From Thermocatellispora tengchongensis (GTDB lineage: Bacteria > Actinomycetota > Actinomycetes > Streptosporangiales > Streptosporangiaceae), in NCBI RefSeq assembly GCF_014202315.1, contig NZ_JACHGN010000022.1:1-64000 (forward strand): DNA of 64,000 nt, read 5' to 3'. Of the stretch, positions 16,573-24,601 are shown in pieces. Position 1 is the stretch's first letter, and each line of letters starts with the position of its first letter. The notes under the pieces are model-generated. The model ran no database searches and was not told the origin of the DNA. It saw nothing but the letters and a program-made list of their open reading frames with translations. The position numbers and the translations under genes were made by a program.

Positions 16573-18330
16573 GTGAGCACCTTCGCCGCATCGCACCTGT
16601 CGCCCTCTTACCCCGACCGCGCCGCCTGGGGCACCGCGCCCAAGCTCCGTGCCTGGCAGCAGGAGGCGTTCGATCTCTACTTCCGCCGCGAGCCGCGTGA
16701 CTTCCTCACCGTGGCCACCCCCGGCGCGGGCAAGACCACCTACGCGCTGCGCATCGCCAGCGAACTGCTCAGCCGCGGCGTCGTGCGGGCGGTGACAATC
16801 GTCACACCCACCGAGCACCTCAAGCGCCAGTGGGCCGACGCCGCGGGCCGCGTCGGCATCAGCATCGACCCCGAGTTCAAGAACAGCCAGGGCGCGACCT
16901 CGCGCGACTACATCGGCGTCGCGGTGACGTACGCGCAGGTGGCCATGCACCCCGCGCTGCACCGCGCCCGCACCGAGGCGCGCAAGACCCTGGTGATCTT
17001 CGACGAGATCCACCACGCCGGCGACGCCAAGTCCTGGGGCGACGGCGTCCGCGAGGCGTTCGGCCCGGCCACCCGGCGCCTGGCGCTGACCGGCACCCCG
17101 TTCCGCTCCGACGACAACCCGATCCCGTTCGTCGACTACGTCGAAGACGGCGACGGCGGGCTGCGCAGCGTCTCCGACTACTCCTACGGCTACGGCCCGG
17201 CGCTCGCCGACGGCGTCGTGCGCCCGGTCATCTTCCTGGCCTACGCGGGCGAGATGAAGTGGCGCACCCGCGCGGGCGACGAGATCGCCGCCACGCTCGG
17301 CACCCCGCTCACCAAGGACCAGCTCTCCCAGGCGTGGCGGGCCGCGCTCGACCCCAAGGGCGACTGGATCAAGCAGGTGCTCCACGCCGCCGACCGGCGC
17401 CTGACCGAGGTGCGCCGCGGCGTGCACGACGCGGGTGGCCTGGTCATCGCCACCGACCACGAGACGGCGCGGGCGTACGCGCGGCACATCCGCACCATCA
17501 CCGGGCAGGGCGCGACCGTCGTGCTCTCCGACGACCCCGACGCGTCCAAGAAGATCAAGCAGTTCAGCGCCTCCGACGAGCGGTGGCTGGTCGCCGTGCG
17601 CATGGTGTCCGAGGGCGTGGACATCCCCCGGCTGTGCGTGGGCGTCTACGCCACCTCCGTCTCCACCCCGCTGTTCTTCGCCCAGGCCGTGGGCCGCTTC
17701 GTACGCGCCCGCAAGCGGGGCGAGACCGCCTCGGTGTTCCTGCCCTCGGTGCCCACGCTGATGGGGCTGGCCAACGAGATGGAGGCCGAGCGCGACCACG
17801 TCCTCGGCCGCAAGCTCGCCGAGGACGGCCTGGACGACTCGCTGCTGGAGCAGGCCCGCCAGAAGAAGGACAACCCCGACGCCCTCGGCGATGAGCTCCC
17901 CTTCGAGACCGTCGAGGCGTCGGCCACCTTCGACCGGGTGCTGTTCGACGGCGGCGAGTTCGGCACCACCGCGGCTCCCGGCTCCCCCGAGGAGGAGGAC
18001 TTCATCGGCCTGCCCGGCCTCCTCGAACCCGACCAGGTGGCCACCCTGCTGCGCAAGCGCCAGGCCGACCAGCTCGCCGCCAGGCGCAAGACCGGCAACC
18101 CGGTCGAGGACCGCCAGGCCCTCGCCCCCCACGAGGAGCTGCACGCCCTGCGCAAGGAGCTCAACGGCCTCGTCGGCGCCTGGAACCACCGCACCGGCCA
18201 GCCCCACGGCGTCATCCACGCCGAACTCCGCCGCGCGTGCGGTGGCCCGCCCATCGCCCAGGCCACCGCCGACCAGATCAAGGAGCGGATCGCCCAGATC
18301 CGCAAGTGGGCCACCCAGCGCTCCCGCTAA
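16573..18330 (+). CDS. Superfamily 2 DEAD/DEAH-box helicase
   Basis: 585 residues from GTG 16573 (AGGAGG upstream). Visible motifs: Q-like LRAWQQEAF, Walker A TPGAGKTT (49-56), DEIH box (144-147), motif III-like LTGTPFR, and motif VI QAVGRFVRARK. RecA-like domain 2 carries VSEGVDIPRLCVGVYAT. This is the type III restriction-like/XPB-like SF2 layout without a nuclease domain. The C-terminal 150 residues are charged and helical (RKELNGLVGAWNHRTG). It is a stand-alone gene; nucleic-acid remodelling is certain as a class, but the pathway is not. A 200-base region precedes it and shows nothing I can name apart from the ribosome-binding site. Confidence 0.85.
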   Translation: MSTFAASHLSPSYPDRAAWGTAPKLRAWQQEAFDLYFRREPRDFLTVATPGAGKTTYALRIASELLSRGVVRAVTIVTPTEHLKRQWADAAGRVGISIDPEFKNSQGATSRDYIGVAVTYAQVAMHPALHRARTEARKTLVIFDEIHHAGDAKSWGDGVREAFGPATRRLALTGTPFRSDDNPIPFVDYVEDGDGGLRSVSDYSYGYGPALADGVVRPVIFLAYAGEMKWRTRAGDEIAATLGTPLTKDQLSQAWRAALDPKGDWIKQVLHAADRRLTEVRRGVHDAGGLVIATDHETARAYARHIRTITGQGATVVLSDDPDASKKIKQFSASDERWLVAVRMVSEGVDIPRLCVGVYATSVSTPLFFAQAVGRFVRARKRGETASVFLPSVPTLMGLANEMEAERDHVLGRKLAEDGLDDSLLEQARQKKDNPDALGDELPFETVEASATFDRVLFDGGEFGTTAAPGSPEEEDFIGLPGLLEPDQVATLLRKRQADQLAARRKTGNPVEDRQALAPHEELHALRKELNGLVGAWNHRTGQPHGVIHAELRRACGGPPIAQATADQIKERIAQIRKWATQRSR

Positions 18331-18336
18331 GGGCGC

Positions 18337-18392
18337 GGCCGGGGGCCAGCCCTACCCGATGAGGCCGGCCGGGGGCCGGCCCTACCTGATGA
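18337..18392. repeat. Two 30-bp-period repeats over a minus-strand gene end
   Basis: Segments 18337-18362 and 18367-18392 match at 24 of 26 positions with a 30-bp offset. The second contains the stop codon of the minus-strand gene (18382-18384); the first carries the same stop triplet 30 bases further downstream. See the finding on repeated gene ends. Confidence 0.85.
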
Positions 18393-18915
18393 CGCGCCCC
18401 GTCCGCCCGTCCACCGGCAGGTAGCGGTGGCGGGCGGGTAGCGGCGGGGCCAGCGGGAGGCGTACGGAGGCGGTGCCGCCGTGGACGTGCACGGGCAGCT
18501 CCCGGTGGCCGTGCCCGGCCTGGAACGCCGCCTGGGGCGTCCCCGAGCCCTCCTGCACCCACAGCATGAGCCTGCGCCCGTCGCGGCGCATCGCCACGGT
18601 GGCGGTCGCGCACTCGCCGGGCGCCGCCTTCCAGAAGATCGCCAGGCTGCGCACCAGCCCGGCCGCCCGCACCTGCCGCACCCGCGCGGGCACCGGCGTC
18701 CGCTCCGCACAGGCGGCCACCCCGGCCCCGGGCGGCGCCGCCACATGCCGCGCCAGCTCCGGGGCGGCGACCGGCGTACGCGCGATCGTGGCCGCCTCCA
18801 GCAGCACCAGCGTCATCACGCACGCGACCCGCACACTCGTGCTCGGCCGCATCATCAGGACCAGGCAGCAGGGAGCGCCTACCATCCACGCGACCCCGAG
18901 AGCCACCGCCTCCAT
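18382..18915 (-). CDS. Hypothetical membrane protein
   Basis: 177 residues; family not recognised. Start ATG 18915 has GGAGGGG at a normal distance; an ATG at 18924 abuts that site and is less likely. The first 45 residues are two hydrophobic segments (VALGVAWMVGAPCCLVLMM; VACVMTLVLLEAATIA), followed by a soluble 120-residue region with CAERTPVPARVRQVRAAG, CATATVAMRRDGRRLMLWVQ and a beta-rich end (VRLPLAPPLPARHRYLPVDG). That region may be outside the membrane. It converges on the helicase gene and its 3' end is duplicated. Confidence 0.6.
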   Translation of the reverse strand: MEAVALGVAWMVGAPCCLVLMMRPSTSVRVACVMTLVLLEAATIARTPVAAPELARHVAAPPGAGVAACAERTPVPARVRQVRAAGLVRSLAIFWKAAPGECATATVAMRRDGRRLMLWVQEGSGTPQAAFQAGHGHRELPVHVHGGTASVRLPLAPPLPARHRYLPVDGRTGRVIR

Positions 18916-19106
18916 CGCCGCCATCCCCTCCGTGAACAAACCTGACTCTCGGTAGTAGTTCTTTCCCCGGGCCGGCTGCGGGCTTTTTGGCGGGCCGTTA
19001 CTGTCTGTTCGCCGCCTGATGACCCCCTGTAGCGAGACGCGCTCGCGTTCGGCTGCGCTCCCGGGGTCTACGGCGAAAGGAAGTCCCACGGGAAAGGAGA
19101 CACGTC

Positions 19107-19778
19107 ATGGAGCAGGACCTGATGGAGCGCGTGAACGAGTACGTTGCTCCTATGTTCACCGAGGTTCTGGATCGGCTGGGCGTCCTGGAGCGCGGCCAGC
19201 AAGGGCTGTTGGACGGGCAGCGGGCGCTCGGCGCCCGCCTGACGAAGGTGGAGGACGGGCTCGGCGACCTCAAGGGGCGCGTGGACGACCTCAAGGGGCA
19301 CGTGGACGTACTCACCGGGCACGTCCGCGTCCTGTCGAAGAGGACGGACCAACTGACCGCGCAGGTCTACGTCCTCAACCAGGAGCATCAGAACTTCGCC
19401 GAGGAGGTCAATGCCCGCTTCGAGCAGGTCAATGACCGGTTCGACCAGGTCGACAAGCGGTTCGAGGAGGTGGACGCGCGGTTCGAGCAGGTCGATCGGC
19501 GATTCGACCAGGTCGACAAGCGGTTCGAAGAGATGGACGCGCGCTTCGAGCAGGTCGATCGGCGGTTCGAAGAGATGGACGCGCGCTTCGAGCAGGTCGA
19601 TCGGCGGTTCGAAGAGATGGACGCGCGCTTCGAGCAGGTCGACAAGCGCTTCGAGCAGGTCGATGCGCGGCTTGACCGGATCGAGGGGCGGCTCGACCGG
19701 ATGGATGAGCGGCTCGATGGGTTCGATGCGAAGTTGGAGGCGATCCTCCAGGCCGTGGTGGTGAAGGGGTCAGGCTGA
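19107..19778 (+). CDS. Heptad-repeat coiled-coil protein
   Basis: 223 residues behind GGAAAGGAGA. After residue 50 nearly the whole protein is heptads: LKGRVDD/LKGHVDV, then about 14 copies of RFEQVD-x / RFEEMD-x (residues 100-200) with F and V/M at a/d positions, ending in RLDRIEGRLDRMDERLDGFDAKL. It predicts a long parallel coiled coil of about 15-20 nm and no enzymatic domain. Because the heptad is encoded by 21-bp near-identical DNA units (about 19410-19690) the gene is prone to copy-number change. Similar proteins are annotated only as hypothetical; scaffolding or spacer roles are inference. Confidence 0.75.
   Translation: MEQDLMERVNEYVAPMFTEVLDRLGVLERGQQGLLDGQRALGARLTKVEDGLGDLKGRVDDLKGHVDVLTGHVRVLSKRTDQLTAQVYVLNQEHQNFAEEVNARFEQVNDRFDQVDKRFEEVDARFEQVDRRFDQVDKRFEEMDARFEQVDRRFEEMDARFEQVDRRFEEMDARFEQVDKRFEQVDARLDRIEGRLDRMDERLDGFDAKLEAILQAVVVKGSG
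19410..19690 (+). repeat. 21-bp tandem coding repeats (heptads)
   Basis: Units such as CGCTTCGAGCAGGTCGA followed by NGCG recur every 21 bases, alternating with CGGTTCGAAGAGATGGA. Two-unit blocks of 42 bp (GCGCTTCGAGCAGGTCGATC at about 19540, 19582 and 19624) are nearly identical, pointing to recent expansion. Confidence 0.85.
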
Positions 19779-20345
19779 GCGGGTGACGGGGGTGCCGGTG
19801 AGTTGCACCCCCGCTTCGCGGAGTTGGGCCAGGGCCGCTTCGGTGGTGGTCCTGGCCACGCCGGCGGTGAGGTCGAGGAGGACCCGGGTGGCGAAGCCGT
19901 TCTCGGCGGCGTCCATGGCGGTGGCGCGTACGCAGTGGTCGGTGGCGATGCCGACGATTTCGAGCGCGCGGACGCCGCGGTCGCGTAGCCACTGGGCCAG
20001 GGGGGTGCCGTCGCCGGAGGTGCCCTCGAAGCCGCTGTAGGCGGCGGCGTGGGCGCCCTTGCTGAAGACCTCCTCCACCTTGGAGGTGTCGAAGGCGGGG
20101 TGGAAGTCGGCGCCCCGGGAGCCGGCCACGCAGTGCGCGGGCCAGGTGGTGACGAAGTCGGGCTCGGCGGCGAAGTGGTCGCCGGGGTCGACGTGGTAGT
20201 CGCGGGTGGCCACGACGTGGTCGTAGGCGTGGGTGGCGACGTGCCGCGAGATCGCCTCGGCCACGTCGGCGCCGCCACTGACCGGGAGGCTGCCGCCTTC
20301 ACAGAAGTCGTTCTGCACGTCCACGATGATCAGTGCGGTGCTCAT
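19770..20345 (-). CDS. pncA: Nicotinamidase
   Basis: 191 residues. The triad of the isochorismatase-like fold is visible: D9 in LIIVDVQNDF, K96 in VFSKGAHA, and nucleophile C138 in ATDHCVRAT; metal ligands D49, H51 and H57 lie in RDYHVDPGDHF. It deamidates nicotinamide to nicotinate, the first step of the Preiss-Handler salvage to NAD. Its start is nine bases downstream of the pncB stop on the same strand, so pncB-pncA is one operon covering two successive steps. Its 3' end overlaps the coiled-coil gene by nine bases. Confidence 0.93.
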   Translation of the reverse strand: MSTALIIVDVQNDFCEGGSLPVSGGADVAEAISRHVATHAYDHVVATRDYHVDPGDHFAAEPDFVTTWPAHCVAGSRGADFHPAFDTSKVEEVFSKGAHAAAYSGFEGTSGDGTPLAQWLRDRGVRALEIVGIATDHCVRATAMDAAENGFATRVLLDLTAGVARTTTEAALAQLREAGVQLTGTPVTRSA

Positions 20346-20354
20346 ACCACGATC

Positions 20355-21704
20355 CTACGAGGCCGCGAACACGGTGGGGATGGCGGCGTAGCCCCGGCTG
20401 AGGTGGTGGGCCTCGGTGGGGAGTTCGGCCATGGACCTGGCATGCCGTTCGCGGGCGGCCGACAGGGGCTCGCGGCCGACGATCTCGCCGTCGCGGACCA
20501 GTTCGGCCAGCAGGGGCCGGACCGGGCCGGGGGGCGTGCCGTTGCCGTTGTCGGGGATCTCCAGGGCCTCGGCCCGGCGGGCGGCGTCGGGGCCGGTGGG
20601 GACGACCAGCTCGCCCAGGGCGCAGCCGTGCTCGTCCAGCCTGCGGAAGGCCGCCTTGTGCCCGCCGCGGCTGGGCTTGCCGACGGAGCGCTTGGCCACG
20701 GGGCGCAGGCGGCCCTCGGCGTCCTCGCGGGCCACCAGCTTGTAGACCAGCGCGGCGGTGGGCACGCCGGAGCCGGTGACCAGGGAGGTGCCCACGCCGT
20801 AGCCGTCCACGGGGGCGGCGGTCAGGGCGGCGATGGCGTACTCGTCCAGGTCGCTGGTGACCAGGATGCGGGTGTTCTTCGCGCCGAGCGCGTCCAGTTG
20901 GGCGCGCACCTCGTGCGCGGCCACGCCCAGGTCGCCGGAGTCCAGGCGTACGGCGCCCAGCTCGGGGCCGGCCAGCTCCACCGCCACGCGTACGGCCGTG
21001 GCGACGTCGTAGGTGTCCACGAGCAGGGTCGTGGCCTTGCCGAGCGCGTCGAGCTGGGCCGCGAACGCCTCCCGCTCGCTGTCGTGGACCAGTATGAAGG
21101 CGTGCGCGCTGGTGCCGCGCGTGGGCACGCCGTACCTGCGCCCGGCCATGAGGTTGGAGGTGGCGGCGAAGCCCGCCAGATACGCCGCGCGGGCCGCGGC
21201 CACCGCGCTCCACTCGTGCGTACGCCGCGAGCCCATCTCGATGATCGGCCGTGACCCGGCCGCGTGGGTCATCCGCGACGCGGCGGAGGCGATGGCGCAG
21301 TCGTGGTTGAGCACCGACAGCGCGAGGGTCTCCAGCAGCACCGCCTCGGCGAAGGTGCCCTCGACCACCAGGATGGGCGAGCCGGGGAAGTAACACTCGC
21401 CCTCGCGGTAGCCGTGGACGTTGCCGCGGAAGCGGTAGTTCGCGAGGAAGTCCAGCGTCGGCTCGTCCACGATGCGGTTCTCGCGCAGGAAGGTGAGTTC
21501 CTCCTCACCGAACCGGAAGGTCTCCAGGGCGTCCAGGAACCGGCCGGTGCCCGCGACGACTCCGTAGCGCCGCCCTTCGGGCAGGTGGCGGGCGAAGACC
21601 TCGAAGACCGCCCTGCGGTGGGCGGCCCCGCTGCGCAGGGCGGCCTCCAGCATCGTCAGCTCATAGTGATCTGTCAGCAACGCGGTGCTCACGGTCGTTT
21701 CCAC
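20355..21704 (-). CDS. pncB: Nicotinate phosphoribosyltransferase
   Basis: 449 residues from GTG 21704 (GTG 21692, with GGAAA upstream, is an alternative that also keeps the conserved [12 protein letters not shown]). Other hallmarks: [39 protein letters not shown], the PRPP/nicotinate site around [11 protein letters not shown] and GTSAHAF, and VRLDSGDLG. It makes nicotinate mononucleotide from nicotinate and PRPP. It is divergent from clpS with only 39 bases between starts, so their promoters must overlap. Confidence 0.93.
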   Translation of the reverse strand: METTVSTALLTDHYELTMLEAALRSGAAHRRAVFEVFARHLPEGRRYGVVAGTGRFLDALETFRFGEEELTFLRENRIVDEPTLDFLANYRFRGNVHGYREGECYFPGSPILVVEGTFAEAVLLETLALSVLNHDCAIASAASRMTHAAGSRPIIEMGSRRTHEWSAVAAARAAYLAGFAATSNLMAGRRYGVPTRGTSAHAFILVHDSEREAFAAQLDALGKATTLLVDTYDVATAVRVAVELAGPELGAVRLDSGDLGVAAHEVRAQLDALGAKNTRILVTSDLDEYAIAALTAAPVDGYGVGTSLVTGSGVPTAALVYKLVAREDAEGRLRPVAKRSVGKPSRGGHKAAFRRLDEHGCALGELVVPTGPDAARRAEALEIPDNGNGTPPGPVRPLLAELVRDGEIVGREPLSAARERHARSMAELPTEAHHLSRGYAAIPTVFAAS

Positions 21705-21743
21705 GAGTCGAAGACTACGGGGGAGTTGAGGCAGACTAGTGAT

Positions 21744-22034
21744 GTGCCTAGCACCGCCCCGGTCGAGATAGAGCGTCCAGACTCGGACGTCCGGCCCGAC
21801 CTGCCCTGGCTGACCATCGTCTGGAACGACCCGGTCAATCTGATGTCGTATGTGACCTACGTCTTCCAGACGGTCTTCGGCTATCCACGGGCGAAGGCCG
21901 AGAAGCTGATGATGGACGTCCACCACAAGGGCAAGGCCGTCGTGGCCAGCGGCACCCGCGAGGAGATGGAGCGCGACGTGCAGATCCTGCACTCCTACGG
22001 GCTGTGGGCCACCGTCCAGCAGGACTCGGCCTGA
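21744..22034 (+). CDS. clpS: ATP-dependent Clp protease adaptor ClpS
   Basis: 96 residues from GTG 21744. The ClpS core is clear: [39 protein letters not shown] and the terminal [17 protein letters not shown]. ClpS binds destabilising N-terminal residues and feeds substrates to ClpA/ClpC-ClpP. The stop overlaps the next gene by one base, the usual clpS-DUF2017 pairing in actinomycetes. Confidence 0.93.
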   Translation: MPSTAPVEIERPDSDVRPDLPWLTIVWNDPVNLMSYVTYVFQTVFGYPRAKAEKLMMDVHHKGKAVVASGTREEMERDVQILHSYGLWATVQQDSA

Positions 22035-22561
22035 TGAGCACCGGATTCCGCCCGACCCGCGACGGGATCGTGGCCGAGTTCGACCCCGCCGAGGTGTCGA
22101 TCCTGCGCTCGCTGGTCGAGATGGTGCTCGGGCTGGTGGAGCCGGGCGAGACGGGCGACGACCCGCTGGAGCGGGCGCTGGGGATCGGCGTGGCCGCCGA
22201 GGCGCCGCCCGACGACCCGGTGCTGGCGCGGCTGTTCCCCTCGGCGTACCAGGACGAGAAGGAGGCGGCGGAGTTCCGCCGCTACACCGAGGCGAGCCTG
22301 CGCGAGGGCAAGCGCGCCGACGCGCGCACCATGCTGGAGACCGCGGTGCCGGGCAAGATGGCGCTGACCCGCGAGCAGGCCGAGGCGTGGGTGCGGGCGC
22401 TGAACGACGTGCGGCTCACGCTGGGCACCCGCCTGGAGGTCACCGAGGAGATCCACGAGGAGATCGCCGAGATGTCCGAGGACGACCCGCGCTATCCGGC
22501 CTTCGTGACCTACGACTGGCTCACCTACCTCCAGGACACCCTGGTACGCGCCCTCTGGTAG
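22034..22561 (+). CDS. DUF2017 domain-containing protein
   Basis: 175 residues, ATG overlapping the clpS stop (TGATG). Conserved features include RSLVEMVLGLVEPGE, DDPVLARLFPSAYQDEKEA, EFRRYTEASLR and a C-terminal TLGTRLEVTEEIHEE. The family is tightly linked to clpS in actinobacteria, but its role is unknown; a link to ClpS-dependent degradation is inference from coupling. Confidence 0.88.
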   Translation: MSTGFRPTRDGIVAEFDPAEVSILRSLVEMVLGLVEPGETGDDPLERALGIGVAAEAPPDDPVLARLFPSAYQDEKEAAEFRRYTEASLREGKRADARTMLETAVPGKMALTREQAEAWVRALNDVRLTLGTRLEVTEEIHEEIAEMSEDDPRYPAFVTYDWLTYLQDTLVRALW

Positions 22562-22596
22562 CGACCGGCGGCGAGTGGTTTGGTAGCTTCCCTCGC

Positions 22597-23004
22597 ATGC
22601 TGACCATTTCTCAGGCGTTGGTGGACAAGATCGTGGCCCACGCGCGGGCCGACCACCCGGACGAGGCGTGCGGGGTGATCGCCGGGCCGATCGGCTCCGA
22701 CCGTCCCGAGCGGTTCATCGCGATGCAGAACGCCGAGCGGTCCCCGACCTTCTACCGGTTCGACTCGATGGAGCAGCTTCGCGTCTGGCGCGAGATGGAC
22801 GACCGCGACGAGGAGCCGGTGGTCATCTACCACTCGCACACGGCGACCGAGGCGTACCCGTCGCGTACGGACATCTCCTACGCCTCCGAGCCCAACGCCC
22901 ACTACGTGCTGGTCTCGACCAGGGACGAGAACGAGGTGGAGTTCCGGTCGTACCGGATCGTGGACGGGGTGGTGACCGAGGAAGAGGTCGAAGTCGTTAA
23001 GTAA
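22597..23004 (+). CDS. mec: Mec-type JAMM/MPN+ metallopeptidase (CysO-cysteine hydrolase)
   Basis: 135 residues. The zinc motif is complete: E23 in PDEACGVIAG and H79-S-H81-x7-S89-x2-D92 in YHSHTATEAYPSRTD. In Mycobacterium tuberculosis, Mec cleaves cysteine from the CysO-cysteine adduct. cysO and cysM follow on the same strand, so the same pathway is present. The ATG at 22597 lies 35 bases after DUF2017. Confidence 0.92.
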   Translation: MLTISQALVDKIVAHARADHPDEACGVIAGPIGSDRPERFIAMQNAERSPTFYRFDSMEQLRVWREMDDRDEEPVVIYHSHTATEAYPSRTDISYASEPNAHYVLVSTRDENEVEFRSYRIVDGVVTEEEVEVVK

Positions 23005-23014
23005 ACTGGGTGAC

Positions 23015-23182
23015 ATGCCGACCTTCGACCGCTTCGCCGTGCGCCCGGTGCCGGCGCGCCCGGACGACGCCGGGTCGCAGGCCGGGGCGGCGACCGCGCG
23101 AAGGCCCGCTCACCGGCCGGTGCAGAGTTTCCTGTTCGCGCACACTCCCTCGGTCGTCGTTTACGACTGTCCGGGTCGTTGA
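23015..23182 (+). CDS. Possible 55-residue leader ORF before cysO
   Basis: An ATG ten bases after the mec stop opens 55 codons (MPTFDRFAVRPVPARPDD ... SVVVYDCPGR). The first 28 codons keep high third-position G/C, the rest less so. GGGTGAC just upstream is a weak ribosome-binding site. No homologue recognised. It could be a leader peptide for cysO-cysM control or a chance frame. Confidence 0.25.
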   Translation: MPTFDRFAVRPVPARPDDAGSQAGAATARRPAHRPVQSFLFAHTPSVVVYDCPGR

Positions 23183-23198
23183 TCTCTGGAACACCCGT

Positions 23199-23225
23199 GC
23201 ACCCTGCGATGTTCGCAATGGGTGC
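23199..23225 (+). promoter_or_regulatory. Imperfect hairpin in the cysO leader
   Basis: GCACCC (23199-23204) pairs with GGGTGC (23220-23225) and GCGA (23206-23209) with TCGC (23213-23216). It lies 38 bases before the cysO start. It could attenuate transcription or be a terminator separating mec from cysO-cysM. Confidence 0.35.
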
Positions 23226-23262
23226 CCCGACGACGTCCACATGACCAAGGAGATTGACCGCG

Positions 23263-23541
23263 ATGGCCATCGAGGTTCGCATTCCGACCATCCTGCGCAG
23301 CTACACGGACGGCGCCAAGGCCGTCGAGGGCAAGGGCGCGACGCTTGAAGAACTGATCGGCGATCTGGAGGCCCGCCACCCCGGGCTGAAGGACCGGCTG
23401 GTCGAGAAGGGCGCGCTGCGCCGTTTCGTGAATGTCTACCTGAACGACGAGGACGTGCGCTTCCTCGGCGGGCTGGAGACCCCCGTGGCCGACGGCGACA
23501 CCGTGACGGTGCTCCCCGCCGTGGCCGGTGGCGCGGCGTGA
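23263..23541 (+). CDS. cysO: CysO-type sulfur-carrier protein (MoaD/ThiS fold)
   Basis: 92 residues from ATG 23263 with AAGGAGA upstream. It matches CysO closely in pattern: AIEVRIPTILRSYTDG, TLEELIGDLEARHPGL, RFVNVYLNDEDVRFLGGL and VADGDTVTVLPAVAGG. CysO is activated as a thiocarboxylate at its C-terminal glycine and donates sulfur to O-phosphoserine on CysM. Here the diglycine is followed by two alanines, so the carrier must be trimmed before it can be thiocarboxylated, unless it works differently. cysM follows after 45 bases. Confidence 0.9.
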   Translation: MAIEVRIPTILRSYTDGAKAVEGKGATLEELIGDLEARHPGLKDRLVEKGALRRFVNVYLNDEDVRFLGGLETPVADGDTVTVLPAVAGGAA

Positions 23542-24534
<993 letters not shown>

Positions 24535-24556
24535 CGGCCATGTGATGGACAGGGGA

Positions 24557-24587
24557 CGGCCCCCTCGGTGATCCACCGAGGGGGCCG
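24557..24587. terminator. Bidirectional hairpin terminator
   Basis: Perfect 14-base arms (24557-24570 and 24574-24587, GGCCCCCTCGGTG type) around the loop ATC, followed by TTT on the plus strand. It separates cysM from the convergent DUF3352 gene. Confidence 0.85.
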
Positions 24588-24601
24588 TTTCGTCGCCGGG
24601 G

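Noticed and set aside
16376-16576. Small gene upstream of the helicase
   Set aside because: No ribosome-binding site or coding bias; it runs into the helicase Shine-Dalgarno.
16573-18330. Phage-defence helicase system
   Set aside because: No nuclease, methyltransferase or other defence partner is adjacent, so it is annotated only as an SF2 helicase.
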